A DNA stretch of 64,000 nucleotides from CBDAQA01 sp965247815 (GTDB lineage Bacteria > Planctomycetota > Phycisphaerae > Tepidisphaerales > Tepidisphaeraceae), in contig CBDFHW010000014.1 of NCBI GenBank assembly GCA_965247815.1, forward strand, positions 62,001 to 126,000, in the 5' to 3' direction. A program made the translations under genes and the position numbers. The notes beneath the pieces were generated by a model. That model was not told the DNA's origin, did no database searches, and saw nothing but the letters and a program-made list of their open reading frames with translations. Shown here one piece after another: positions 16,875-25,187 of this stretch. The stretch's first letter is position 1. Each line of letters opens with the position of its first letter.

Positions 16875-17666
16875 ATGGTCACTGTCATGGACAATGTGGT
16901 TCTCGTCTGTCTCGCAGCGTTCGTCGCGGCGGCGGTGAATGCCGTCGCCGGGGGCGGCACGTTCCTGGCCTTTCCCGCACTGACTCAACTCGGCGGATTG
17001 TCTGAAAAACTGGCCAATATCGCCTGCACGATAGGGCTATGGCCCGGGTCAGCGGCCTCGGTGCTCGCGGTCTGGAAACAGGTCAAAGCGCTGCCCCGCG
17101 GAATGGTGCTGGCGTACACGCTCGTCTGTCTGACCGGCGGGGCTGTGGGGGCGTGGCTGTTGCTGCACACCGCCGAGGCGACGTTTCACTATGTCATTCC
17201 GTGGTTGCTGCTGTTCGCGACGATCGTGTTCGCGGCCGGCAAGCGGATCTCGCGGTGGGCGGGTCGGGATACCGTGGCAAACCATTCCCCGGGCTGGGTA
17301 TTCGTCGTCGGCCTCGTGCAATTCGCGATCGCAATTTACGGCGGTTATTTCGGTGCCGGGATCGGCGTTCTTACCTTGGCGGGGCTTTCGCTCGTGGGGT
17401 TCGAAGACCTGAAAAAGGTCAACGTGCTCAAGGTGTTGCTCAGTACCGCGACGAATCTGACGGCGGCGGTGACTTTCCTGTTCGGTCCTGTGCCTTGGCG
17501 GTTCGCCGGACCGATGGCGGTCGCGTCGTTCGCCGGCGGATTCGTCGGCATGCACGGCGCGCAGCGGTTACCGCAGCCGGTGCTCCGGGCCGTCGTTCTG
17601 TCGATCGCGTCGTTGCTGACGGCCGTCTTCTTCTGGAAGGTGTACGGTCCGACCGTCGGCCGTTGA
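16875..17666 (+). CDS. TauE/SafE-family membrane permease
   Basis: TauE/SafE proteins export sulfite, sulfonate or sulfoacetate-type anions. The 263-residue product has eight or so membrane segments and the family signature VNAVAGGGTFLAFPALT near residue 20, with a second GGYFGAGIGVLTLAGLSLVGF near residue 155, matching the usual two-half layout and length of about 250. The ATG at 16887 (MDNVVL) is an alternative start. Substrate is not predictable. It is divergent from the PQQ-propeller gene and convergent with comEA-like. Confidence 0.87.
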   Translation: MVTVMDNVVLVCLAAFVAAAVNAVAGGGTFLAFPALTQLGGLSEKLANIACTIGLWPGSAASVLAVWKQVKALPRGMVLAYTLVCLTGGAVGAWLLLHTAEATFHYVIPWLLLFATIVFAAGKRISRWAGRDTVANHSPGWVFVVGLVQFAIAIYGGYFGAGIGVLTLAGLSLVGFEDLKKVNVLKVLLSTATNLTAAVTFLFGPVPWRFAGPMAVASFAGGFVGMHGAQRLPQPVLRAVVLSIASLLTAVFFWKVYGPTVGR

Positions 17667-17670
17667 ACGA

Positions 17671-18063
17671 TCACGGGTGTTGCGTCGGAAACATCAGGAA
17701 TGGTGTGACGTTGTTCGCCGTAGCGCCACCGATCCCCTTCACGTGCATCAAGTCTGATGCGGAACGGAATGCCGGGGAACCCGGGTGTTCGGCGACGAAG
17801 GTTTTGCGGTAGTCGATAATATCCCTTGCCCGCTTCTCGCCGATGTTAGGGATGGCCGCGAGGCTGGCGGCGTCGGCGGTGTTGGGATCGAGCCGGTCGG
17901 CGATCTCGTCTCCGCGAAGTGATTTTACCGCCTGCGGTTCGGGCGCGAACGCCGGCCGCCGCCACGCTTGAATTGACAGCACCAGCAGCAAAAGCAGCAG
18001 CAGCGCGATCAGCACGCCCCGCTGCGCGGTCGTCCAGATTTCTGGAAATACAGTTCGCTTCAC
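17671..18063 (-). CDS. ComEA-like helix-hairpin-helix protein
   Basis: A 130-residue protein with one N-terminal membrane anchor (residues 15-33, LIALLLLLLLVLSIQAW) and a helix-hairpin-helix DNA-binding unit (LDPNTADAASLAAIPNIGEKRARDIIDYRK then FRSASDLMHVKGIGGATANNV). ComEA binds double-stranded DNA during uptake; single HhH proteins of this kind also occur as loosely related membrane proteins. Its start codon overlaps the stop of the secretin-like gene by four bases, so the two are translated together. Confidence 0.82.
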   Translation of the reverse strand: MKRTVFPEIWTTAQRGVLIALLLLLLLVLSIQAWRRPAFAPEPQAVKSLRGDEIADRLDPNTADAASLAAIPNIGEKRARDIIDYRKTFVAEHPGSPAFRSASDLMHVKGIGGATANNVTPFLMFPTQHP

Positions 18064-18821
18064 TTGTCATCGGTCGGGTCTTCGACCCGCGCTACCAGCA
18101 CCAAGCAAAGCGTTTTCGACTCGGCGTTTCCGGGCCGGTCCGTCATTCCACCGACCAGCATGGGAACGCCGGTGCGAAGCCGGACGATGGTGTGAAATTG
18201 TTGTTCGAATTGCGTTCGGGGGAAGACCATCCGGGCGGCTTTCAGAAATGCTTCGTCGGCGGGAACGGTCTCAGAACGCTGTGTCGTCGGCGGGCTCGAC
18301 TGCGGAACGGCCTGGAGGTCGGGTTTTATTTCGGCAATGACGGCCGATTCGAGTTCGACCAACACGTTCGAGTTGTCGCGTTTCAAGCTGGGAGTCAACT
18401 GCAACGTTACGCTAGATTCTTGAGTGCCGGACTGCGCTTCGTAAGCAACGACGTTCGGCGCGACGATCGGCGTCATGCCGGTGACTACGGTCGCAGTTTG
18501 CTTGGCTTTGATCGAAACGGCCTGCCCACTGAAGCCGGCGGTGTGTGCACGGCAGTATAAGGTTGCGGGGTCGCTCAGGCTTGCGATTGTGTTCGGCTTG
18601 GGGTGCTGCACGTCTTCGATCTGCTTTGCGTCCAACCGGACCCAGAACGCGTCGATCTCGATCAGCGGCCCATTGCTGGTATCGGTATCAACAGCACCGG
18701 GTGGTTTGTCCGGGGGCGCGACCGCTTTACCGACCTCCGCGACGGCGTATTGATTCGGCCTACTCAGAGTAAATGTGGAGAACAGAAAAGCGGTCGTTAG
18801 CAGAGGTATTGCGTTTCGCAT
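18060..18821 (-). CDS. Secretin-like secreted protein
   Basis: A 253-residue protein starting with a signal peptide (MRNAIPLLTTAFLFSTFTL). Residues about 125-160 (SSVTLQLTPSLKRDNSNVLVELESAV) and the end (TIVRLRTGVPMLVGGMTDRP...KTLCLVLVARVED) resemble the C-terminal secretin core of GspD/PilQ, where a TVVRVPxGxTVVLGG-type segment is typical. It is far shorter than a real secretin (500 or more residues) and lacks N-domains, so it may be a secretin fragment or relative. It directly precedes the ComEA-like gene with a four-base overlap. The start at 18821 fits the signal peptide; a longer start at 18851 exists. Confidence 0.6.
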   Translation of the reverse strand: MRNAIPLLTTAFLFSTFTLSRPNQYAVAEVGKAVAPPDKPPGAVDTDTSNGPLIEIDAFWVRLDAKQIEDVQHPKPNTIASLSDPATLYCRAHTAGFSGQAVSIKAKQTATVVTGMTPIVAPNVVAYEAQSGTQESSVTLQLTPSLKRDNSNVLVELESAVIAEIKPDLQAVPQSSPPTTQRSETVPADEAFLKAARMVFPRTQFEQQFHTIVRLRTGVPMLVGGMTDRPGNAESKTLCLVLVARVEDPTDDK

Positions 18822-18893
18822 GGCGGGGGACCCTTTCGCGTGACTGAACAAAAAGACAGCGTCTCCCCCGCAAGGTTAGAAATGATTCGTGCT

Positions 18894-20420
18894 TTACTGC
18901 GCGCCCTTACGGCCGTGCCAGGAATGGAACTTGGTCCGCATCTCCTGCAACTTGTCGAACGCCGGTTTGGGCCGGAGCACGTCGTCGAGCAGACCCCCGC
19001 CGGGCAACGAAGGTCGGATGTCGGCCAGGTTCGCCCAGGCGAGACTTTCGACGTAAGGCTTGCTCAGGGCGAGATGATAAACGGCGTCCATCCACTCGGC
19101 CTGCAGGACCGGGTCCCAGGGCCTGCGCCAGCGGCCCCCGGCGGCGGGGTCGAGCCGGCCTTCCGAACGGTCGTCCGGGTCGGGCGTGTGACGCGCGGGG
19201 CAGCCGATCGCGGTCACGAACAACGGGCGGCCCAGCGTGGAGAACTTGTCGAGCATGCAACTGAGCTGAAACAAGTCGCGGGTGAACCGGCCCGACGCGG
19301 GCACGCCCATCTCGATCTCGACGCCGAACGCTTCGAAGTTGATCCCGGCCTGCGCGACCATGTCGGCGTACTGCATCGGCGGCACGCTGGGTGTTTTCTT
19401 GGCGTGGTATTCACCGAACGGCTGGGTGATCGTGATCAGCGTCCGCGTATTCGGAAGCAAGGCTTTCACCTGCGACACCAGCAGCCGGGTTAACTCAATG
19501 ATCTGTTCGAAGCTCAGAGAAAAGGCGTTGTTCGCGTGCAGTCCCGCGACCACGTTCCACATGCTGACGGCTTTGCGGTACCGCTGGACGATCTTCTGCA
19601 CGTACTCGTAGGCCAGCTCGCGAATCGAATCGAAATCGTGTTCCCAGATGAACATCCAGTCGGGGAGATTCGCTTCGTCGAGCTGTATCAACGGGCCGGC
19701 GATGATCGGCAACCGTTTCTTGGTCAGCAATTCGACCCACTCGTCCACGGCGGCGGTGTCGAAACGGTGTTCCTCGGGTTCGAGGTTACGCCAGCTCATG
19801 GGGAGCACGGCATAGTCGAAATTACCCGACAGTGTCTCGCGGTATTTTTCGTTCTGCACTGCCGGGTCGACCCGGCACCCGATGACGTGGCGGACGAACG
19901 CGCCGTTGCCCCGGCGACGTTGCAGCAACAGCTCGGCGTGGAACGCGCCGAGTTCTTCGCTGAGTTCGAGCGCCATCGACAGCGCGCGGTCGGCCAATAA
20001 CGACGCCGCCGACGGCTCGTGCAATTGTCCGAGCGCCTGGGCGAGCAAGTCCTGGGCTTCGCGGAATTTTAAGCCGAACCGTTCGGCGCGGGGGAAGTCG
20101 AACAGGTTCCAGTCTTCCTGCTTCTGCACGACCTTCATCAGCCGGAACCGGGCCAATTCGACGTTCAGATTGTAAGGCTGGGTGCGGGGAAACAGCCGGG
20201 TGGTTTCGAGCAGGTACGCGCCCTGGCCTTCCATGTCCCACATCAACGCGACGCCCAGCGCCTGGTCGTCGGCGCGGCGGACGTGGAGCATGCCGGCTTC
20301 GAAACTGATGTCGGCCTGCACGGGCACGCTCTCGGGTCCCATCCCGATCGCGCCGGCCGGTGTGAACTCGGTGACCCGCTGCCCCTTGCGATAAATTTCG
20401 AACGATAAGGACATTCGCAT
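18894..20420 (-). CDS. GH10-like glycoside hydrolase
   Basis: A 508-residue protein with an N-terminal beta domain (residues 1-150, carbohydrate-binding-like in layout) and a GH10-like TIM barrel from about 190. GH10 includes endo-beta-1,4-xylanases. Barrel landmarks are FDYAVLPMSWRNLEPEEHRFD and VSMWNVVAGLH. In active GH10 the latter reads WDVVNE with the acid/base Glu; here NE is replaced by AG. A possible nucleophile region is FGVEIEMGVP. There is no clear signal peptide. ATGs at 20420 and 20414 are equivalent. It may be catalytically altered or non-catalytic. Confidence 0.75.
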   Translation of the reverse strand: MRMSLSFEIYRKGQRVTEFTPAGAIGMGPESVPVQADISFEAGMLHVRRADDQALGVALMWDMEGQGAYLLETTRLFPRTQPYNLNVELARFRLMKVVQKQEDWNLFDFPRAERFGLKFREAQDLLAQALGQLHEPSAASLLADRALSMALELSEELGAFHAELLLQRRRGNGAFVRHVIGCRVDPAVQNEKYRETLSGNFDYAVLPMSWRNLEPEEHRFDTAAVDEWVELLTKKRLPIIAGPLIQLDEANLPDWMFIWEHDFDSIRELAYEYVQKIVQRYRKAVSMWNVVAGLHANNAFSLSFEQIIELTRLLVSQVKALLPNTRTLITITQPFGEYHAKKTPSVPPMQYADMVAQAGINFEAFGVEIEMGVPASGRFTRDLFQLSCMLDKFSTLGRPLFVTAIGCPARHTPDPDDRSEGRLDPAAGGRWRRPWDPVLQAEWMDAVYHLALSKPYVESLAWANLADIRPSLPGGGLLDDVLRPKPAFDKLQEMRTKFHSWHGRKGAQ

Positions 20421-20518
20421 GAATGGTATCAGACGCCCGGCCAAGTGGAAACGCTCGACCGACCTTCGAACCGTGAGGCGAGTTCGACAGGTATGACGGG
20501 CATGCGGTCGATTCTGAC

Positions 20519-20613
20519 GAGAGCCGCGCACGGAGCGTACTCACGGAGTAAGCGGTTCTTTTCTGCACGGCAATCCCCGCTTACTCCGTGAGTACACTCC
20601 GTTCGCGGCTCTC
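20519..20613. repeat. 95-nt inverted repeat with 37-nt arms
   Basis: Left arm 20519-20555 and right arm 20577-20613 are reverse complements over 37 bases with two mismatches; the loop is 21 bases. The inner part is GTACTCACGGAGTAAGCGG and its complement; the outer part is GAGAGCCGCG. It lies in the 303-base divergent region between the GH10-like gene (minus) and the PAP2 gene (plus), in which no other gene is seen. Confidence 0.85.
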
Positions 20614-20723
20614 GAGTTTTGCCATGTGTCAGCTGCGGACTCGGTATAGCCGCGGCTAGACGAGTCGCGTCGCGTCTCTCGCGACTTTCTTTTCACGCGG
20701 GTCCCCCGTACTTTCCGCCGACC

Positions 20724-21281
20724 ATGATTTGGATTGTTTTCGCCTGCCTGATGGCCGCGTGCGGCATCATGATGCTGATCGAGCGGTCGGGGGTGCGCAC
20801 CACACTGGTGCTGAATTTCAAAGGGGACGTCAAGCGCGAGACCCGGTTCATTGCGCAATACGGGCAGGCGCTCTGCACCGCGATCGCGGTCGTGCTGGTG
20901 CTCCAGCTGGATCCGAGAAAGCGGGCGGCGGTTCCCATCGCGGTCGCGACGATCGGCGCGTCGCTGTTGTCGATGGTGGTGAAGAAGTTGACCGGGCGGG
21001 TCAGACCGAACCGCGAGGATGCCGGGAAGTTCATGGGTTTTTCGCTGAAGCATTCCAACGCGAAGGAAAGCTTTCCGTCGAGCCACAGCGCGAACGCCGT
21101 GGCGATGTCGGCGGTGCTCGCGGCGCTGTACCCTCCGGCGGCGGCGACCTTCTGGACGCTCGCGATCTTGTGTGCCTGTCTCAGGTACGTTCTCGACGCC
21201 CACTGGCCGAGCGACGTGCTGGGCGGAATCGCCGTCGGATATCTCGCGGCACAATTGGCCGTCCGTTTCATTGCGGTATGA
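20724..21281 (+). CDS. PAP2-family phosphatase, membrane bound
   Basis: PAP2 phosphatases remove phosphate from lipids such as undecaprenyl pyrophosphate or phosphatidate. The 185-residue protein has four to five membrane segments and all three motifs: KKLTGRVRP (KxxxxxxRP), PSSHSAN and RYVLDAHWPSDVLGG (SRxxxxxHxxxD-type). The frame is open from 20619, but the first membrane helix begins right after ATG 20724, so this start was chosen. A C55-PP recycling role would fit but is inference. Confidence 0.9.
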   Translation: MIWIVFACLMAACGIMMLIERSGVRTTLVLNFKGDVKRETRFIAQYGQALCTAIAVVLVLQLDPRKRAAVPIAVATIGASLLSMVVKKLTGRVRPNREDAGKFMGFSLKHSNAKESFPSSHSANAVAMSAVLAALYPPAAATFWTLAILCACLRYVLDAHWPSDVLGGIAVGYLAAQLAVRFIAV

Positions 21282-21312
21282 TCCGCGCCGTGTTTAACAA
21301 AACAGGACCGGT

Positions 21313-22335
21313 ATGATCCGCGTCGGAATCACACTCTGCGTCGTTGCCGTGTTGTTTACAGGTTGTCCCGCAATGTCGATCGCCCGAGACACCCCGGCAG
21401 TGATCTTCGACACCGACATGGGGAACGACGTCGACGACGTGGTTGCGTTGGCGATGCTGCACGCGCTGCAGACCCGGGGCGAGTGCCGGATCGCGGCCGT
21501 GACGGTCAGCAAGGATCACGACCTGGCCGGGCCGTTCGTCGACGTGATTAATACCTTTTATGGCCGCCCCGAGATCCCGATCGGTGTGGTCCGCGACGGG
21601 CCGACGCCCGATGCAGGGAAATACCTGTCACTCGTAAACCAATTTCCACACCGGCTCGAACATGGCGCGGACGCGCCTGGGGCCGTTGCAGTCCTCCGCT
21701 CGACATTAAGCAAGGCACGAGACGGATCCGTGATCGTAATCCAGGTCGGATTTTCGACCAACCTAGCTCGACTGATGGACACGACACCGGACGCGGAATC
21801 CGACCTCGCCGGGCTCGATCTGGTGCGGCGGAAGGTCCGGCTGCTCAGTGTGATGGGCGGTTCGTTCGGGCGTGAAATGTCGGCCGAGTACAACGTCGCC
21901 AACGACATCCCGTCGGCGAAAAAGGTCTTCGAAAGCTGGCCGACGCCGATCGTCTTCAGCGGGTTCGAAGTCGGTATCGCGACCGAATATCCTTCGCGAA
22001 GCATCGTGGACGATTACGGCTACGTCGAGCACCATCCGTTGCCCGACGCGTACCGGCTGTTTAATCCGCCCCCGCACAACCGGCCGAACTGGGACCCGAC
22101 GACCGTGCTGTACGCGGTGCGTCCCGATCGTGAATATTTCGGAAGTTCACCCTCAGGACGTGTGACCGTGAACGCGGGCGGTCAGACGCAATTTGAACCC
22201 GCCGCGGACGGGACTCGTCGTTACCTTACAATCAATAAAGAGCAGTCGATCAGGGTCAGCGAAGTGATCGCCACGCTGGCGAGCCAACCCCCGGACGTGC
22301 GTGCCGATTCCAAGCCGCATGACGACCATAAATAA
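21313..22335 (+). CDS. Secreted nucleoside hydrolase (inosine/uridine-type)
   Basis: A 340-residue enzyme expected to cut nucleosides into base and ribose. Residues 33-42 carry the calcium-binding DTDMGNDVDD motif; the family fold continues with VTVSKDHDLAG and VIVIQVGFSTNLARLM. The N-terminus is a lipoprotein-type signal (LFTGCPAM, cysteine at about 18), so it acts outside the inner membrane. It follows the PAP2 gene by 31 bases on the same strand, probably in one operon, and faces the calpain-like gene. Confidence 0.88.
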   Translation: MIRVGITLCVVAVLFTGCPAMSIARDTPAVIFDTDMGNDVDDVVALAMLHALQTRGECRIAAVTVSKDHDLAGPFVDVINTFYGRPEIPIGVVRDGPTPDAGKYLSLVNQFPHRLEHGADAPGAVAVLRSTLSKARDGSVIVIQVGFSTNLARLMDTTPDAESDLAGLDLVRRKVRLLSVMGGSFGREMSAEYNVANDIPSAKKVFESWPTPIVFSGFEVGIATEYPSRSIVDDYGYVEHHPLPDAYRLFNPPPHNRPNWDPTTVLYAVRPDREYFGSSPSGRVTVNAGGQTQFEPAADGTRRYLTINKEQSIRVSEVIATLASQPPDVRADSKPHDDHK

Positions 22336-22354
22336 ACGGTGCGGCAAAAAGCAC

Positions 22355-22380
22355 GACGCCCGCTGGTAAGAGCGGGCGTC
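22355..22380 (-). terminator. Intrinsic terminator between convergent genes
   Basis: A perfect ten-base-pair stem, GACGCCCGCT/AGCGGGCGTC, with a six-base loop. On the minus strand it is followed by GTGCTTTTTG, a U-run after the stem, so it best serves the calpain-like gene. On the plus strand it lacks a clear U-run. Confidence 0.75.
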
Positions 22381-22425
22381 GGCCGGAAGGAGGGGAACAG
22401 GCAATCGAAACGTTGTTAGAAGACA

Positions 22426-23295
22426 TTATGCGTGGGCGATAGCGACACCGCTGAAGGCCGCATACGCCTGGGCGGCGGTCACGGTCACGTAACCACCATT
22501 GTCGATTTCGTTCCCCCAGGGATTGCGAAGGGTGACTGAAACCGCGTTGCCCTTGGTGTCGGTGTTCACTGCGTCGACTTCGTAGGCATGACCGGCGATC
22601 AGCGGGCTGTTCTTCTGCAGTTTGTTGGTGGTGGCGAACGTCGTGAAGTCCTGAGCCTTTAAGTCGGTTGCGAGCGTGGTCATCAGCGACGCAGCGTTCG
22701 TGGTCGTGTAAGTCGACTGGTTCGCAAGACCGAAAGCCGTGAATACATCGCCCATCCAGCCGCCGTTGATGGTCTTGTAGCTGTTGGCTTTGGGGTTCTT
22801 GAATTCGGCGTAAGCCTTTTCGACGATCGCGACCCAGATGCTGTTCTGGGCACCGAGCTGGGCGTAGGCCAGCTGACCGTTGGCCAGGACCGGCAGATCG
22901 GAACTAACTTTGATCGCGGCGGAGTGACCGAACGTGACGCTGTACGTCCCGTCGTTGTTATTGATCACGTCGTTGCGGATCAACGTCGCGTCGGTCTTGG
23001 CGACCGACGACAGCGTTGCCAGCAGGTAGCAGTCGCCGAGCTCGCCCTGGCTGACGTCGTTAATGCTCGGGCCGGTGTCGGAAAATAACGGGCTCGTGGA
23101 AAAGCTTTTGTAAGTGATCGATTTGTTGGTGACGGCCGGGTTCACGAGCTTCACAGGGGTGTTGTGCTTGGCCGGGACAGTAACGGCCGGAACGGTCTTG
23201 TGAGCGGCCACATGGGGGACGATTGAGGCAGACATCATCGTCCGGGCTTCGACGGCTTCGATCGTGACGGCTTGATTATTCTGATTGCGTGCCAT
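22426..23295 (-). CDS. Calpain-like (peptidase C2-type) secreted cysteine protease
   Basis: A 289-residue protein. The calpain core has all three catalytic residues: Cys in DVSQGELGDCYLLATLSS (near 88), His in AGHAYEVDAV (near 238) and Asn in VTLRNPWG (near 258). The N-terminal EAVEARTMMSAS recalls the LExRxxLSA-type motif that starts many exported planctomycete proteins; there is no hydrophobic signal peptide of the standard kind. Calpains are calcium-dependent endoproteases in eukaryotes; bacterial substrates are mostly unknown. Its ATG at 23295 has CAGGAGTCGG just upstream. Confidence 0.85.
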   Translation of the reverse strand: MARNQNNQAVTIEAVEARTMMSASIVPHVAAHKTVPAVTVPAKHNTPVKLVNPAVTNKSITYKSFSTSPLFSDTGPSINDVSQGELGDCYLLATLSSVAKTDATLIRNDVINNNDGTYSVTFGHSAAIKVSSDLPVLANGQLAYAQLGAQNSIWVAIVEKAYAEFKNPKANSYKTINGGWMGDVFTAFGLANQSTYTTTNAASLMTTLATDLKAQDFTTFATTNKLQKNSPLIAGHAYEVDAVNTDTKGNAVSVTLRNPWGNEIDNGGYVTVTAAQAYAAFSGVAIAHA

Positions 23296-23506
23296 GTTCC
23301 GACTCCTGTTTCACCAGCAGCCTTCCGGACTGCTGACACTCAGATGTCGAATACAATTTCCCGGCGTGCAAATCGGCGGAAGCATTTCTTTAGTGCTGCA
23401 AAACAAGTCCGATAAGAGGTGGCCGAAATGGGAATCGTTCGCGGGTGATACTGCCACGTTGCCCGTTGCGGCACCTTGCAAGTGGTCGGCGGGTGGACCC
23501 ACAAAA

Positions 23507-23534
23507 AAGCGTGACCTCCGCTGAGGTCACGCTT
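23507..23534 (-). terminator. Intrinsic terminator of the coiled-coil membrane-protein gene
   Basis: A perfect twelve-base-pair stem (AAGCGTGACCTC and its complement) with a four-base loop. On the minus strand it is followed by TTTTTTGTGGG, i.e. a run of six U. It lies 31 bases after the stop of the gene at 23565-25028. Confidence 0.85.
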
Positions 23535-23564
23535 CAAGTTGAAAGTGGATATCGGACTAAGCGA

Positions 23565-25028
23565 TTACCGCTTGGCCTGGTCGTAGTACCCGACGTAGTA
23601 CAGGAACCGATTCTGATTCAGCACCGGGATGTGCAGGTCCTTGGCCTGCTGACGGACTTCCTGGTACTTGTCGAGCGCTTCCTGGGCCTTGGTCATCTTG
23701 TCCTGATTTTCGGGCGTCAGGTCGTCCTTGGAGAAGGTCGGCAGCACCGGTTCGGCGCCCAGCACGACAAAGTCGGTGTTCACATTGACGACGTCTGTCA
23801 GCTTTCCGCCCCATTGGGTGACCAGCTGTTTCACGAACGCGGCGTCGCTCGGGTTCGGCCGGCCGTTCTCGGCCAGGTCGAAGTTGCCGAAGACGTAAAA
23901 GTTATATTTCGTGTGGGGGTCGTAGACCAGGTTCGCGATCGGGTCGCCTTCGGAGATGACCGCACCCGGCTGGATCTTGACGATCCGGCATTCACTGCTG
24001 GTCACACCCACGTGGGTGATTTCGATCGACGCCTTGCCGACCGGCAGCTGTTCGTCGCCGGTGACGTTGTCCGGGATGGCCGGGACGCCTTCGAGTTTGT
24101 CATAAACCTCGAAGGTCAGGCCTGCCGTCACCTGATCGCCTTGACCGAGGTTGATATAGCAGACCGAGGTGTTCGGGACTCGGACGATCCGGCCGTCCGA
24201 CTGACGGACGACGGCGTCAGTCACCTTCACCCGACGGCTGCCGAGTCGGGTCTGCAGCTTGGCAATGTCGATGTCGCTTTTGCTGACCTTGGCCTTCTCG
24301 GCGGCCAAGTCGGCGGCGGCCTGCGTGAGCGCGTCGGCGTCCTTCTTGGCCTGCTCGGTCTGGGTCTGCATGATCTGGGCGTTGGAACCCTTGATTGCGT
24401 CCAGATTCGCCGTCACCTGCGTCACCTGATCGGTGCCGGCCTGCGTCGCGGTCTTCACGTCTTCGTCACGCTTGGCGTTCACGGCGGCAACGTCCTTCGT
24501 CGCGGCGTCGGCCTTGGCGCTGGCGTCTTTCAACTGGCTGTTCAGGGTCGCGATCGTCTTCTCACGCGCGATCACCGCGTCGGTCAGGCTGCTCACGCCG
24601 TTTTCCAGGCCCGTGGCCGGCAACGACACCTTCACGCCCGCGGCGTCCAGCTTCTTCTGGCTGTCCTTGACGATCCCGTCGGCGCCTTCGACGACCGCGC
24701 TCGCCTGCTGGTCGACCGGGGCCCCGATCGTGCCGGTCAACGCGGTGACCTGTTTCAGCAAGACGTCAACGACCGTGTCGTTCGCGCTGACGCCCAGCTT
24801 GCCTTCGCCTTTCGAGGCCACCAGCGCCTGCACCGGCGTCGATTGGATCGCCGCGTCGGACAAAATGTTGTTGTACGTCTTTTTGTAGTTCGTGTAGTTC
24901 GCGTCGACCTGCTTCCACTGTCCAAAGAATTGGAACGCGAACACCGTCGAGACGATGAACAGAATCGTAGAAACCACAAGCGCGGTGATCAAACCGGCGC
25001 GGGAACTCTGCTGATTGATCGGGGGCAT
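23565..25028 (-). CDS. Coiled-coil membrane protein of unknown function
   Basis: A 487-residue protein with one membrane helix near the N-terminus (LITALVVSTILFIVSTVFAF, residues 13-32), then a long helical, Ala/Asp/Lys-rich coiled coil (about 60-280) and a C-terminal beta-rich domain (VRQSDGRIVRVPNTSVCYINLGQGDQVTAG) that may be a small OB- or BON-like fold, ending in a helical tail. GGAGG lies eight bases before the ATG at 25028, which settles the start over the upstream frame. Proteins of this plan are common in planctomycetes; the role is unknown. Confidence 0.75.
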   Translation of the reverse strand: MPPINQQSSRAGLITALVVSTILFIVSTVFAFQFFGQWKQVDANYTNYKKTYNNILSDAAIQSTPVQALVASKGEGKLGVSANDTVVDVLLKQVTALTGTIGAPVDQQASAVVEGADGIVKDSQKKLDAAGVKVSLPATGLENGVSSLTDAVIAREKTIATLNSQLKDASAKADAATKDVAAVNAKRDEDVKTATQAGTDQVTQVTANLDAIKGSNAQIMQTQTEQAKKDADALTQAAADLAAEKAKVSKSDIDIAKLQTRLGSRRVKVTDAVVRQSDGRIVRVPNTSVCYINLGQGDQVTAGLTFEVYDKLEGVPAIPDNVTGDEQLPVGKASIEITHVGVTSSECRIVKIQPGAVISEGDPIANLVYDPHTKYNFYVFGNFDLAENGRPNPSDAAFVKQLVTQWGGKLTDVVNVNTDFVVLGAEPVLPTFSKDDLTPENQDKMTKAQEALDKYQEVRQQAKDLHIPVLNQNRFLYYVGYYDQAKR

Positions 25029-25187
25029 GCTCTGGACCTCCGGGAGACACCTGCGGATACGTCCGGCAATGATACCGGGTGGCGGGATTCCACTAACCGC
25101 TAATTCAAAATGAATGTATCCGAAGGGGATTGACGGGGTCAAGAACGGGAAGATTTCACCGCACGGCGTCGGTCGGGTGGGCAACGC

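Noticed and set aside
23445..25103. Very long plus-strand open frame opposite the coiled-coil gene
   Set aside because: It is the mirror of a GC-rich gene with a clear ribosome-binding site, terminator and membrane segment on the other strand.
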